Source: a candidate division WWE3 bacterium RIFOXYD1_FULL_39_9
Lineage (GTDB): Bacteria > Patescibacteriota > WWE3 > UBA101185 > UBA10185
Assembly (NCBI GenBank): GCA_001773295.1
Contig: MEWG01000008.1
Coordinates: 16,707 to 43,692 of the forward strand
Direction of reading: 5' to 3'
DNA: 26,986 bases
Part shown: positions 8,569-15,507 of the stretch, in pieces
Numbering within the stretch: position 1 is the first letter of the stretch
Layout: each line of letters begins with the position of its first letter
Program-made: the position numbers and the translations under genes
The notes under the pieces: generated by a model
The model's database searches: none
Told to the model about the DNA's origin: nothing
Seen by the model: the letters and a program-made list of their open reading frames with translations, nothing else

Positions 8569-9825
8569 ATGAAAAACTATAAAAACAAAACTAATAGCAA
8601 CTATAGTTATAAAATTGCTTCTAGGTTAATAGCTTTATTAATTTTATTTTCGGTTATCGGAATATCCTATCTAAACATGGAACAGGTCTTTTCGTTAACC
8701 CCCAAAAAAACCAGAGAACGTACAACTAGGGAAAGTACAACTAGAGAACGTTCGGGTACAAGAAGCACCTCCGCAAACGGATACTCTAATTTACCCGGCG
8801 ACACATTATCAGTTCCACTTTGTACAGATCATAATGAATCTAAATGGCATCCGCTTGTTCAAAAAAACTCGGATGGATCTGTTAAATGTAGTTACGGACA
8901 CGAACATCACGACGACCCGAATATTTTAAACAATGTTTTCGGTTCGGTTGGCACTTTTACCGGTGGTAATGAAATTTCTTATCCATGGCAAACTTCAAGC
9001 CACGCAGGCACAGAAAATCACGTAAAACACAACTCATACAAATGGAACGTAGTTTCAGTTTCCAAATGTACTCCAAGTAATGCGCCGTACGGCTTTACAA
9101 ATATAAGAGCTGAATATCACCAAGACGGTGTTCTTGGCGCTACAACCAGGTACCATTCATATTGGCTGGAAGCGGAGGGTTGCGATCCAGCAGACCCGAA
9201 TTTTAAGGGAATCGTAAGGGTGGGAGGTCATTTGGATTATGGATTCTTAAGAGTCGCAACAACCGCGTCCGATAGTCAGACTATTCCCCTACCGGATAGT
9301 CCTACAAGAGGAGACGACAGAAGATTACACATGGCCTACATCAATGGACAAGTTCCCTGTTGTAGAAACGGTGATTTCACTTGGTACGGAAGTAACAGAC
9401 CTATTAGATTTAGAAATCAGCCTAAAGTTGTTGTTAGAAATGGCTTGATGGGTGAAGACTGGGGTGCAATTAATCCTGACGATCCTTACAACGTAGTCTA
9501 CTTACCGAAAATGTGGTACGGCTCAATTTTCAGAGGTAACAACTCCTGGCAGGAACCAATTCATCTGTTGAATATAACTATTACTGCTCAGATGGATGCC
9601 AGAGACGGAAAGCAGGATGGTTACGCAAACTTTGAAGGATTTACAGACAGACACGGAAACGTTTTGGCCTCAAACTGCTCTCCTACAGGACCTGACTGTG
9701 TGCCGGTTTACTTAAAGAACATGAAAGTCGGTAACTATCAGTTTAGAGCCGGTCCAAACGGAATAGTTAAACGCGAGTACGACGTAATAGTAAACGGTAA
9801 AAACCTAATTCAATACCCAAATTAA
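8569..9825 (+). CDS. Large secreted protein with Cys/His metal-binding-like motif
   Basis: This 418-residue protein has a basic N-terminus and a hydrophobic segment at residues ~18-36 (signal peptide or anchor). A low-complexity Arg/Thr/Ser repeat follows (TRERTTRESTTRERSGTRS; the underlying DNA contains near-copies of acaactag-gaa). A conserved-looking motif comes next, CTDHNESKWHPL...VKCSYGHEHHDDP, rich in Cys and His and probably metal-binding. The rest looks like an extracellular beta-rich domain with scattered Cys (CCRNGD, SNCSPTGPDC). I do not know a named function; similar C-x-x-H/GHEH segments occur in secreted proteins of environmental bacteria. It has its own consensus promoter and is followed by a short hairpin. 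Confidence 0.82.
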   Translation: MKNYKNKTNSNYSYKIASRLIALLILFSVIGISYLNMEQVFSLTPKKTRERTTRESTTRERSGTRSTSANGYSNLPGDTLSVPLCTDHNESKWHPLVQKNSDGSVKCSYGHEHHDDPNILNNVFGSVGTFTGGNEISYPWQTSSHAGTENHVKHNSYKWNVVSVSKCTPSNAPYGFTNIRAEYHQDGVLGATTRYHSYWLEAEGCDPADPNFKGIVRVGGHLDYGFLRVATTASDSQTIPLPDSPTRGDDRRLHMAYINGQVPCCRNGDFTWYGSNRPIRFRNQPKVVVRNGLMGEDWGAINPDDPYNVVYLPKMWYGSIFRGNNSWQEPIHLLNITITAQMDARDGKQDGYANFEGFTDRHGNVLASNCSPTGPDCVPVYLKNMKVGNYQFRAGPNGIVKREYDVIVNGKNLIQYPN

Positions 9826-9844
9826 CAATATTTTCGACTATTTT

Positions 9845-9875
9845 TAGGGCATAAGGAGAACAAACCTATGCCCTA
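9845..9875 (+). terminator. Hairpin after the secreted protein gene, weak terminator
   Basis: TAGGGCAT pairs with ATGCCCTA, and an inner AGG/CCT pair stacks above a bulged A. There is no good T-run on the plus strand (a TTTTT lies before the stem), so it may act mainly in RNA processing or on the opposite strand. Confidence 0.45.
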
Positions 9876-9881
9876 TAGTAG

Positions 9882-9910
9882 TTTACGCAATCGATTTTTC
9901 CTGGTATAAT
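9882..9910 (+). promoter_or_regulatory. Promoter of the 9953 gene
   Basis: TTTACG (9882-9887), a 17-base spacer and an extended -10 TGGTATAAT (hexamer 9905-9910) predict a leader of about 36 bases. Confidence 0.6.
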
Positions 9911-9952
9911 GGCCTTATCTCAATTGAATAATAGAAAAAAAGGAGGTTTACG

Positions 9953-10291
9953 TTGGACGTTTGGGTTTCTGGATGTTTTCTGGGTCTGTTTCTCCTCATC
10001 CTAGTCATCGTCTTCTTGGTCCAGGTTTCGACAAAAAACAATCGGTCGAAATCTTCCGTAGTGCCAGGAAGAAAGATAACATGGGGTAGAGATCGCGCAA
10101 CGGGATACAGGATGAAGATTGTAACAGATCCAGATGGGACCAAGCACATCTACCTGTTTCCTAGAGGCAGCCGTCCCCCAGAAAGCGACTATCACTCTCA
10201 CGAGGTGGTTAAGCCGGATGGAAAGGTTGTCTATCATCGTCGGGCTGACGGAAAAGTAATTGTAAATAACCGCCGGCCTCGACAAAACTAA
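9953..10291 (+). CDS. Small membrane-anchored basic protein, unknown function, TTG start
   Basis: Translation starts at TTG 9953, six bases after a perfect AAAAGGAGG SD. The 112-residue product has one N-terminal TM helix (about residues 6-24). A very basic, probably cytoplasmic tail follows, with a repetitive beta pattern: 'DPDGTKHIY', 'KPDGKVVYHRRADGKVIV'. I do not recognise the family. The gene is GC-richer than its left neighbours, has its own promoter and ends in a strong two-tier hairpin. It lies directly upstream of the tRNA-Trp-like/trpS unit but is separated from it by that hairpin and a new promoter. Confidence 0.75.
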   Translation: MDVWVSGCFLGLFLLILVIVFLVQVSTKNNRSKSSVVPGRKITWGRDRATGYRMKIVTDPDGTKHIYLFPRGSRPPESDYHSHEVVKPDGKVVYHRRADGKVIVNNRRPRQN

Positions 10292-10344
10292 GTGGGTACA
10301 AAAACTGAATTCAAAAATTCGGCGCTTGTACCCACAAACATTTT
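10292..10344 (+). terminator. Two-tier hairpin terminator after the 9953 gene
   Basis: GTGGGTACAA (10292-10301) pairs perfectly with TTGTACCCAC (10326-10335). Inside is a second hairpin, CTGAATT-CAAA-AATTCGG. TTTT follows at 10341-10344. The stem starts directly after the TAA stop. Confidence 0.75.
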
Positions 10345-10415
10345 AAAACAACGCTTCGAATTATAATTGGGAAATACTACAACATCTACTAGAGGGCACG
10401 CATTTTCACGAACAC

Positions 10416-10444
10416 TTGACTTATAGCTTTGTTTAATATAATAA
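10416..10444 (+). promoter_or_regulatory. Promoter upstream of the tRNA-Trp-like/trpS unit
   Basis: TTGACT (10416-10421) is followed by TATAAT/TAATAA at 10437-10444 (spacer 15-17 depending on the register). The predicted transcript starts about 90 bases before the tRNA-like element, which is a long leader for a tRNA gene. Just before the tRNA there is an AAAAGGAG sequence (about 10528-10535) with no start codon at SD distance. I see no second promoter between the terminator at 10618-10676 and trpS. Confidence 0.6.
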
Positions 10445-10539
10445 TTATCCAACCAAAAAGTTAGTACGAAAAAACTAAGTTATTATTTCCATTTACGTTT
10501 GTTCGAAAGATCTAAACTTGGGAGTAGTAAAAGGAGAAC

Positions 10540-10612
10540 GCCGGCGTAGCTCAATTGGAAGAGCACTCGTCTCCAAAACGAGTTGCAGCGAGATCGAAAC
10601 TCGCCGCCGGTA
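10540..10612 (+). tRNA. Atypical tRNA-Trp(CCA)-like element in the trpS leader
   Basis: A full cloverleaf folds. The acceptor is GCCGGCG/CGCCGGT (G1-U72), the D-arm GCTC-AATTGGAA-GAGC, the anticodon arm CTCGT-CTCCAAA-ACGAG with anticodon CCA, and the T-arm GCGAG-ATCGAAA-CTCGC. Four features are unusual: A at position 54 where U/T is nearly invariant, A at position 20 where U is usual, discriminator A73 instead of the G73 expected for bacterial tRNA-Trp, and no encoded CCA, although tRNA-Glu and tRNA-Lys in this window both encode it. It sits ~90 bases downstream of a promoter, is followed at once by a strong terminator, and lies 104 bases upstream of trpS. It may be a real but divergent (possibly acquired) tRNA-Trp, or a tRNA mimic in an attenuator for trpS. 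Confidence 0.75.
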
Positions 10613-10617
10613 CTGAG

Positions 10618-10676
10618 AAAGGGAACTGCTAGTGCATTTAATCGAAAGATTACTGTGCGCCCAGTTCCCTTTTTTT
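10618..10676 (+). terminator. Strong intrinsic terminator between the tRNA-Trp-like element and trpS
   Basis: AAAGGGAACTG (10618-10628) pairs perfectly with CAGTTCCCTTT (10662-10672). An inner AATC-GAAA-GATT tetraloop hairpin lies within, and the stem runs into seven Ts. This is the best intrinsic terminator on the plus strand. With no obvious promoter after it, trpS would depend on readthrough. Confidence 0.85.
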
Positions 10677-10716
10677 ATATCTCAAAGCACATTCAAAAGT
10701 AGGAGAGGAGGTTTCA

Positions 10717-11766
10717 ATGCAAGGAAATAAACGTGGACGCGTTTTAACAGGCATACGACCGACGGGTCGATTGCATTTGGGGCACTATGTCGGTGCGCTC
10801 AAACAATGGATCCCCCTGCAAGATGACTATGAGTGTTTTTTTCTCATAGCCGACGTGCAGGCACTTACGACTCACGCTGGAAATCGTGAGTTGATAGAAC
10901 GTTCTGTACGAGAAGTAGTCTTGGACTTCATGGCGGTAGGGTTGGACGGTAGCAGGGATAACGTGTACTTCGTTTTGCAAAGTGCTGTCCCTGCACTTAC
11001 TGAGCTGACCACTTACCTTAGCATGGTCACACCTCAAACCTGGATCGACAGCAACCCGACAATCAAGGATGAGCTGAAAACACGGAGGACTGACGTAACT
11101 GTGGGTTTTATGACCTACCCCGTATCACAGGCGGCGGATATCACGCTATTCTCAGGAGATCCTAAGACCCACCCCGGGGAATCAATCCTTGTGCCTGTTG
11201 GGGAAGATCAGATACCTCACTTAAAAAGTACAAACGATATAGTAAATGCTTTTCATCGAATGTACGGTCCGGTTGTATTGATGCAATGCGCACCAAAGGT
11301 AAGCAATATAGGCAGACTGGTGGGCACAGATGGGCAAGGTAAGATGAGTAAATCAATGGATAACGTCATCGAGCTCGCTGATCTCACCGAGGCAGTTCGC
11401 AAGAAAGTTCAGGGTATGTTTACCGACCCCAAACGCATTCGTGCCGATATACCCGGAGATACTGAAGACAACCCTGTTTTTATCTATCACCGGGCGTTCA
11501 ACCCGAACGCTAACGAAGTTGCCGAATTAACCAAACTTTACCAAGAAGGCAGAGTTGGTGATGTCGAAGTAAAAGCAAGACTATTTGCGGCTTTGGAAAT
11601 GTTTCTTGCTCCAATCCGCGAGCGACGTCACGAGGCGGAAAAACTGCACATCGAAGGTGATTTGTTGGCCGTAGGTAATGCCCGGGCTCGCCGTATAGGC
11701 AAACTTACCATTGAACGCGTTCGCGAAGCAATGGGCCTAAATTATCCAAATCTGTTCAACGAATAA
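10717..11766 (+). CDS. trpS: Tryptophanyl-tRNA synthetase
   Basis: This class I synthetase charges tRNA-Trp with tryptophan in the cytoplasm. The HIGH-type motif is in PTGRLHLGHYVGAL at residues ~15-28 and the KMSKS loop is in GQGKMSKSMDN near residue 208. TYPVSQAADITLF and VPVGEDQIPHL match the conserved substrate-binding region. The 349-residue length is slightly above the usual ~330. Between ITLF and VPVGED there is a SGDPKTHPGESIL segment longer than the usual short link, and TWIDSNPTIKDE replaces the common LNRMTQFKDK-like loop, so this is a divergent TrpRS. A GGAGAGGAGG SD lies just ahead of the ATG. It lies downstream of a tRNA-Trp-like element and terminator, and is followed 11 bases later by a transporter gene. 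Confidence 0.95.
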   Translation: MQGNKRGRVLTGIRPTGRLHLGHYVGALKQWIPLQDDYECFFLIADVQALTTHAGNRELIERSVREVVLDFMAVGLDGSRDNVYFVLQSAVPALTELTTYLSMVTPQTWIDSNPTIKDELKTRRTDVTVGFMTYPVSQAADITLFSGDPKTHPGESILVPVGEDQIPHLKSTNDIVNAFHRMYGPVVLMQCAPKVSNIGRLVGTDGQGKMSKSMDNVIELADLTEAVRKKVQGMFTDPKRIRADIPGDTEDNPVFIYHRAFNPNANEVAELTKLYQEGRVGDVEVKARLFAALEMFLAPIRERRHEAEKLHIEGDLLAVGNARARRIGKLTIERVREAMGLNYPNLFNE

Positions 11767-11777
11767 TGGAGGGAACT

Positions 11778-12806
11778 ATGGATACTGTTAAAGCACAGAC
11801 GTCCAAACCTTTGTGGCCTGGTCGTAGATGGCGAACAAGCGGAATTGTGCTCGCTTTAATGGCAGCGCTTTTCGAAGCATTCGTGCTGATCTCAGACACA
11901 AATGTAATGACAAACGTCATCACACATGAACAGGGTATCGTTGCCGTTCTAGTCTACCTGACAATGGGAAGCTGGATCGGCGTTACTCTCAACTATGTTT
12001 ACAACCGGCTCTTTGGTCCCACCATTGACCCGACTTTCACAGGCGAGAAATGGATTGGCGGTACTCAAGGTCTTTGGGTAGCTGTTGCTGGCATCACAGG
12101 TGCTTTAGGCACTTTCGCCTACCTGTTTGTTGCCGGTAAAGGTGACCCTTCGATCCTAATCGCACTAAGCAATGTCTCCTTGATATATCTTGCGTTATAC
12201 GACGCCAAAGACTATCGAGGAAAAAGTGTAGTTTTGGTCGTGATAGCCGCAGCCATGGTGCTAATCGGTGCCGGGCTGGCTTCGGTAAATAATCTGGGAG
12301 CCGGGCTGACCATTACTGTTATGGACCTAGTGCTCCTGGTGGTATTCCGCGGCGGTTTTAAGGCCATCGGCTCGATTGCCATTTTCAAGGTTCGCGAAAC
12401 TGAGAACATGGTAAATGTGGCTTTTTGGCGCTTTGTCTGGCTAGCCATTACTGGGACGGTCTTAACATTGCTGGTTGCTGGATACCTTGGGGTACTAGAT
12501 GAGTACTTCGCCTTGATGACAGGTGTGTGGTGGAAGGCCTTTCCTTGGGTAATGCTCACAATGTTTCTGGCTTACGGTGGAAATACACTGGCAATTGTTG
12601 CACAGAAATACGAACGCGCAAGCACAGTAAGTATGATCACCAACGCCAACAACGTTATGGCAGTACCGGTAACTCTTGTTGCTGCCTGGGCATTGCCTGG
12701 AATGTTTGACTTGCCGGAAGGAGCAGTAATTTGGCTTCTACGCCTGATCGGCTCTGCATTGATCGTGCTTGGAATTTTCATGGTACCAAAGGAAAAGCAC
12801 GACTAA
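11778..12806 (+). CDS. DMT/EamA-like 10-TM transporter, possible tryptophan or amino-acid carrier
   Basis: I start at ATG 11778 because TGGAGGG (11767-11773) is correctly spaced for it; an upstream ATG at 11766 overlaps the trpS stop and contains the SD. The 342-residue protein has about ten hydrophobic helices with Gly/Ala-rich packing. It has the internal look of the drug/metabolite transporter superfamily, which exports or imports amino acids, nucleotides and drugs; small-residue motifs such as GALGTFAYLFVAGKGDPSI and ASTVSMITNANNVMAVPVTLVAAW resemble the paired EamA repeats. Its tight coupling to trpS suggests a tryptophan-related substrate, but this is context only. It shares the GC-richer composition and strong SD of trpS, and a two-tier hairpin follows the stop. 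Confidence 0.8.
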   Translation: MDTVKAQTSKPLWPGRRWRTSGIVLALMAALFEAFVLISDTNVMTNVITHEQGIVAVLVYLTMGSWIGVTLNYVYNRLFGPTIDPTFTGEKWIGGTQGLWVAVAGITGALGTFAYLFVAGKGDPSILIALSNVSLIYLALYDAKDYRGKSVVLVVIAAAMVLIGAGLASVNNLGAGLTITVMDLVLLVVFRGGFKAIGSIAIFKVRETENMVNVAFWRFVWLAITGTVLTLLVAGYLGVLDEYFALMTGVWWKAFPWVMLTMFLAYGGNTLAIVAQKYERASTVSMITNANNVMAVPVTLVAAWALPGMFDLPEGAVIWLLRLIGSALIVLGIFMVPKEKHD

Positions 12807-12822
12807 TAATGACAACTAAATA

Positions 12823-12865
12823 GGAGCTCTCGAAAAGTAAAACTTATCGGGAGCTCCGTCCTTTT
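12823..12865 (+). terminator. Two-tier hairpin terminator of the trpS-transporter operon
   Basis: GGAGCTCTCG (12823-12832) pairs with CGGGAGCTCC (12848-12857), with one wobble. An inner AAGT-AAA-ACTT hairpin lies inside, and CTTTT follows. Confidence 0.75.
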
Positions 12866-12899
12866 GTGCCACATTTCGCTATCCCACACAAATTTCTTG

Positions 12900-12905
12900 T
12901 ATAAT
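12900..12905 (+). promoter_or_regulatory. -10 box, near-leaderless start of the BtpA-family gene
   Basis: TATAAT (12900-12905) lies eight bases before the ATG at 12914. There is no SD. Confidence 0.6.
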
Positions 12906-12913
12906 CACATAAG

Positions 12914-13753
12914 ATGTTAGATTTTGGATCAATTTTTAAAACTAAAAGACCTTTAATAGGGATGGTGCACTTGGCACCTTTATTAGGTGTAACTGACGCT
13001 CCGGAAATTGAAAAAAATATTGAAAATGCTTTGAAAGATGCAACAACTCTACAAAAGGCGGGATTCGACTCAATTATTATAGAGAATAATTATGATTTGC
13101 CTCATGATATTTTTGTAAAACCAAATGTTGTTTCCAGTTTTACTTACGTTGCGAATGAAATTGCAAAAGAAATCTCAATTCCAATTGGTATATGCGTTTT
13201 ATGGAACGACTTTTATTCTGCTCTATCTATTGCCAAATTAATAAATGCTTCGTATGTCCGAGTTCCAGTTTTTGTGGACAACGTAAAAACAAATTATGGA
13301 GTAGTTACTGGCGATGCTTCAGCCGTCACAAATTTTAGAAAACAAATTTCAGCGGAAAACATAGCCATATTTACGGATATCCAAGTTAAACATTCTGAAT
13401 TGCTAAACGTGCGCCCTCTAAGTGAAAGTGCGAAAGAAGCTATTAAAAAAGATAGCGATGGATTGATAGTTACCGGTAAGTGGACCGGCGATGCGCCCAA
13501 AGCATCGGATCTTGAAGAGGTTCGTGAGGCTGCTGATAAATTCCCAATTCTTATTGGAAGTGGTGCAGATATTGATAACCTACAAACACTAACAAAATAT
13601 GCTGACGGAATTATTATCGGTACTGCCATAAAAGAAGGCGAATCATTAACAAAAGAACAGCATGTAAATCTTAAAGGATTTGATAAGAGGATTTCATTAG
13701 AAAAAGCTGAGAAATTTAGAGAAAAATTTTTAAGGTGTGTCAGCATCGGTTGA
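12914..13753 (+). CDS. BtpA/SgcQ-family TIM-barrel protein
   Basis: The sequence follows the BtpA family (COG0434) from end to end: IGMVHLAPLLG at the N-terminus, FDSIIIENNYDLP, IGICVLWNDFYSALSIA, VTGDAS, FTDIQVKHS, DGLIVTGKWTGDAP, FPILIGSGADIDN and ADGIIIGTAIKEGE. The last segments are the phosphate-binding loops of a ribulose-phosphate-binding-type TIM barrel. At 279 residues it has the family's usual length. BtpA was named for photosystem I biogenesis in cyanobacteria, but most bacterial homologues are of unknown or nucleosidase-like function. The fold is that of TrpA, TrpC and TrpF. The gene faces a T-box-controlled TrpD-like gene with a 20-base gap, so a role with phosphoribosylated compounds is conceivable but unproven. 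Confidence 0.9.
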   Translation: MLDFGSIFKTKRPLIGMVHLAPLLGVTDAPEIEKNIENALKDATTLQKAGFDSIIIENNYDLPHDIFVKPNVVSSFTYVANEIAKEISIPIGICVLWNDFYSALSIAKLINASYVRVPVFVDNVKTNYGVVTGDASAVTNFRKQISAENIAIFTDIQVKHSELLNVRPLSESAKEAIKKDSDGLIVTGKWTGDAPKASDLEEVREAADKFPILIGSGADIDNLQTLTKYADGIIIGTAIKEGESLTKEQHVNLKGFDKRISLEKAEKFREKFLRCVSIG

Positions 13754-13773
13754 TAACCAACACACCCTAATTT

Positions 13774-15099
13774 CTACCAAACAATCCTAGTTCCGCCAGT
13801 TTCCTCAACATATACGTCTAGTAGTCTTTCGGCGGCGCCGCTTTGTAATACTTTGAGCGCATCTTCCGTATAGTCTCGTAAGCGATCTAAGGTAAAGAAT
13901 TCCGTTTCACCGGCCATTCTTGCCAAAGCTGTGTTCGCGGCTAAGTAGTTGCCCAACGGTCCTTCACCTCGCAATGCCTTTTGGTTTGCTTGCATGAGCG
14001 TGTGCATCTCGTTAGGAACCTTGAGGTCATGTTCGTGAAACTCAACCCCAAACGGCGCTGACCCCTCTAAACACACTGTCCCTAAAACAGTAGGTCCGGT
14101 TGCTAAACATACGATTGTTGCCACAGGACTAACCTCGTCTAAAAAGCAGTGATCTCGGAACCACGTAGGTGAATGTAAATCCTCTCTTTTTGGAATAGCA
14201 TTTACACCTCCTACTATTACAGCTCCTCCTAAATTAACAAAACCCTCTCGATGCAACTCCGTATAGGCCCCGGCAACTGTTAGCGGATGGACGTTGTGAT
14301 TCACCCCCATGAGCTTGTAGAGCCTGGTAGAAGAACTAACAGGTCCGGTCATAGGTCCAATCACATGATTGACTGTCTCGACCTTGAGCAGATGGGACAA
14401 GTAGTGAAGAGTTTTAACAGTATGTGCATCCGTGAAAAGAAATCTTGTCTTTTTGAAAATGCGCATAAGTTCCTCTGCACCATCAATTGCAACGTTTGCT
14501 CCGGATTGCTCCAGCACGTCAGTTGAACCGATTTTGGTCGTATTGCCGTACGAACCGTGCTTGGTTGTAGGTAATCCCATTGCTGCCAGCACGATGGCGG
14601 ATAAAGTTGAGGCATTAATGGTCTTAACCGTTTTTGTACCCCAGCCCCTATCCGCTCCCATTCCGCACGTCTCAAACATCATGTGAAGATTGGGGACAAA
14701 AAACAGGTCCATCATTCCGGCCGCCGCCATTCCTGCTACTTCTTCAGCTTCTAGCCCTACGTAAGCTTCTTTGGCCGCCATCATTGTCAAATAGTACGAA
14801 CCTTTGGCAACAGCCTCGGCATAGCTTAATTTCGGGAAGAACATTTTCCTAAAGATATTGTTCGTTGCCGAAATTACTAGCAGCATGCCCTGAAACGCCT
14901 CCTTGAATGTTAGTCCATTGCCGTTCTTGGATTTCGTATCTAATGTCCCAAGGCACAGATGATCTCTATCGGCAAAAAACTCCCAATGGTCACTCTGTGG
15001 CAGAGTTCTGATTCTTTCCTCATAGTCTCTCCACAGCGACTGAAGCATTCCTACCTTTTTGGAATACTTCTTACCTAAAGCGATATTAGTAACTCTCAT
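13774..15099 (-). CDS. Divergent TrpD-like (glycosyltransferase family 3) phosphoribosyltransferase
   Basis: I start at ATG 15097-15099 because AAAGGAG is eight bases ahead; a GTG nine bases upstream abuts the SD. The 441-residue protein contains the anthranilate phosphoribosyltransferase core in altered form: GMGADRGWGTKTVKTINAST (canonical GTGGDG...NIST), KHGSYGNTTKIGSTDVLEQSGANV (canonical KHGNR..SS.SGSADVLE.LG) and GPMTGPVSSSTRLYKLMGV. The PRPP-binding loop is thus changed at several positions. An extra ~100 residues precede the usual helical domain, making it about 100 residues longer than standard TrpD. Its leader is a T-box riboswitch with UGG triplets, so expression should rise when tRNA-Trp is uncharged. 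True TrpD activity is uncertain; a salvage reaction or another nucleobase-like substrate is possible. Confidence 0.85.
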   Translation of the reverse strand: MRVTNIALGKKYSKKVGMLQSLWRDYEERIRTLPQSDHWEFFADRDHLCLGTLDTKSKNGNGLTFKEAFQGMLLVISATNNIFRKMFFPKLSYAEAVAKGSYYLTMMAAKEAYVGLEAEEVAGMAAAGMMDLFFVPNLHMMFETCGMGADRGWGTKTVKTINASTLSAIVLAAMGLPTTKHGSYGNTTKIGSTDVLEQSGANVAIDGAEELMRIFKKTRFLFTDAHTVKTLHYLSHLLKVETVNHVIGPMTGPVSSSTRLYKLMGVNHNVHPLTVAGAYTELHREGFVNLGGAVIVGGVNAIPKREDLHSPTWFRDHCFLDEVSPVATIVCLATGPTVLGTVCLEGSAPFGVEFHEHDLKVPNEMHTLMQANQKALRGEGPLGNYLAANTALARMAGETEFFTLDRLRDYTEDALKVLQSGAAERLLDVYVEETGGTRIVW

Positions 15100-15140
15100 T
15101 TGTCTCACTCCTTTACTATTTTTTTATTTGTTTATTGCGT

Positions 15141-15398
15141 AAAAAAAGCGCCCGCACAAAGACCGAACATAAATAGTTCAATCCTTGTGAGGACGCTTTA
15201 ATACGTGGTGCCACCTCACTTTTTCTGAAACACACAATACGTGCAGTTTCAGAACTTATATTTTCGGTACTTGCTTTCGCAGTGATACCTTGCTTTTTAT
15301 AACGGGAAGCAACCGGACAATACTACTTTGTATTTCGCATCATCAGCTCCACGGACCACTAAGGCCTGTCATTTCAGGCGTCTCCGCTTCAAAGCATT
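15141..15398 (-). promoter_or_regulatory. T-box riboswitch (transcriptional, probably tRNA-Trp) with terminator
   Basis: On the minus strand the antiterminator is textbook: GTGAGG (15214-15219), the seven-base bulge UGGCACC (15207-15213), ACG / CGT around an eight-base loop, and CCTCAC (15187-15192). The competing terminator is a long imperfect stem from AAAGCG (15199) to CGCTTT, followed by a T-run (15141-15148). Upstream lie a nine-bp Stem III (TTCTGAAAC/GTTTCAGAA), Stem II-like elements and a compact Stem I with a GATGATGCG kink-turn-like stretch. UGG triplets occur at 15356-15358 and 15349-15351, the second followed by A; either could be the tryptophan specifier. The UGGC bulge should pair with a tRNA ending GCCA, i.e. 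discriminator G73. Confidence 0.92.
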
Positions 15399-15404
15399 TA
15401 TAGA

Positions 15405-15433
15405 AATATAGTGATTTTTCAGATTGTTGTCAA
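15405..15433 (-). promoter_or_regulatory. Promoter of the T-box/TrpD-like transcript
   Basis: On the minus strand TTGACA (15428-15433), a 17-base spacer and TATATT (15405-15410) place the transcript start near 15398, at the foot of T-box Stem I. Confidence 0.75.
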
Positions 15434-15507
15434 ATAGATCCTGAAAAATTGGAAAAACCAACAAAATCCACTAATATAAACTGAGTACAAACATTGAAAG
15501 TATTAAT

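Noticed and set aside
8543..8571. Nine-codon ATG...TGA mini-ORF overlapping the start of the secreted protein gene (ATGA overlap)
   Set aside because: Its ATG lies only two bases after the -10 box, so it is probably upstream of the transcription start and not in the mRNA.
9885..10285. Minus-strand ORFs at 9883-10149 and 10001-10285
   Set aside because: Antisense to the 9953 gene, without an SD or a suitable -10; the plus-strand gene has promoter, SD and terminator.
13294..13746. 150-codon minus-strand ORF inside the BtpA gene
   Set aside because: Antisense shadow of a well-recognised BtpA-family gene, with Ser/Leu-rich composition typical of such shadows.
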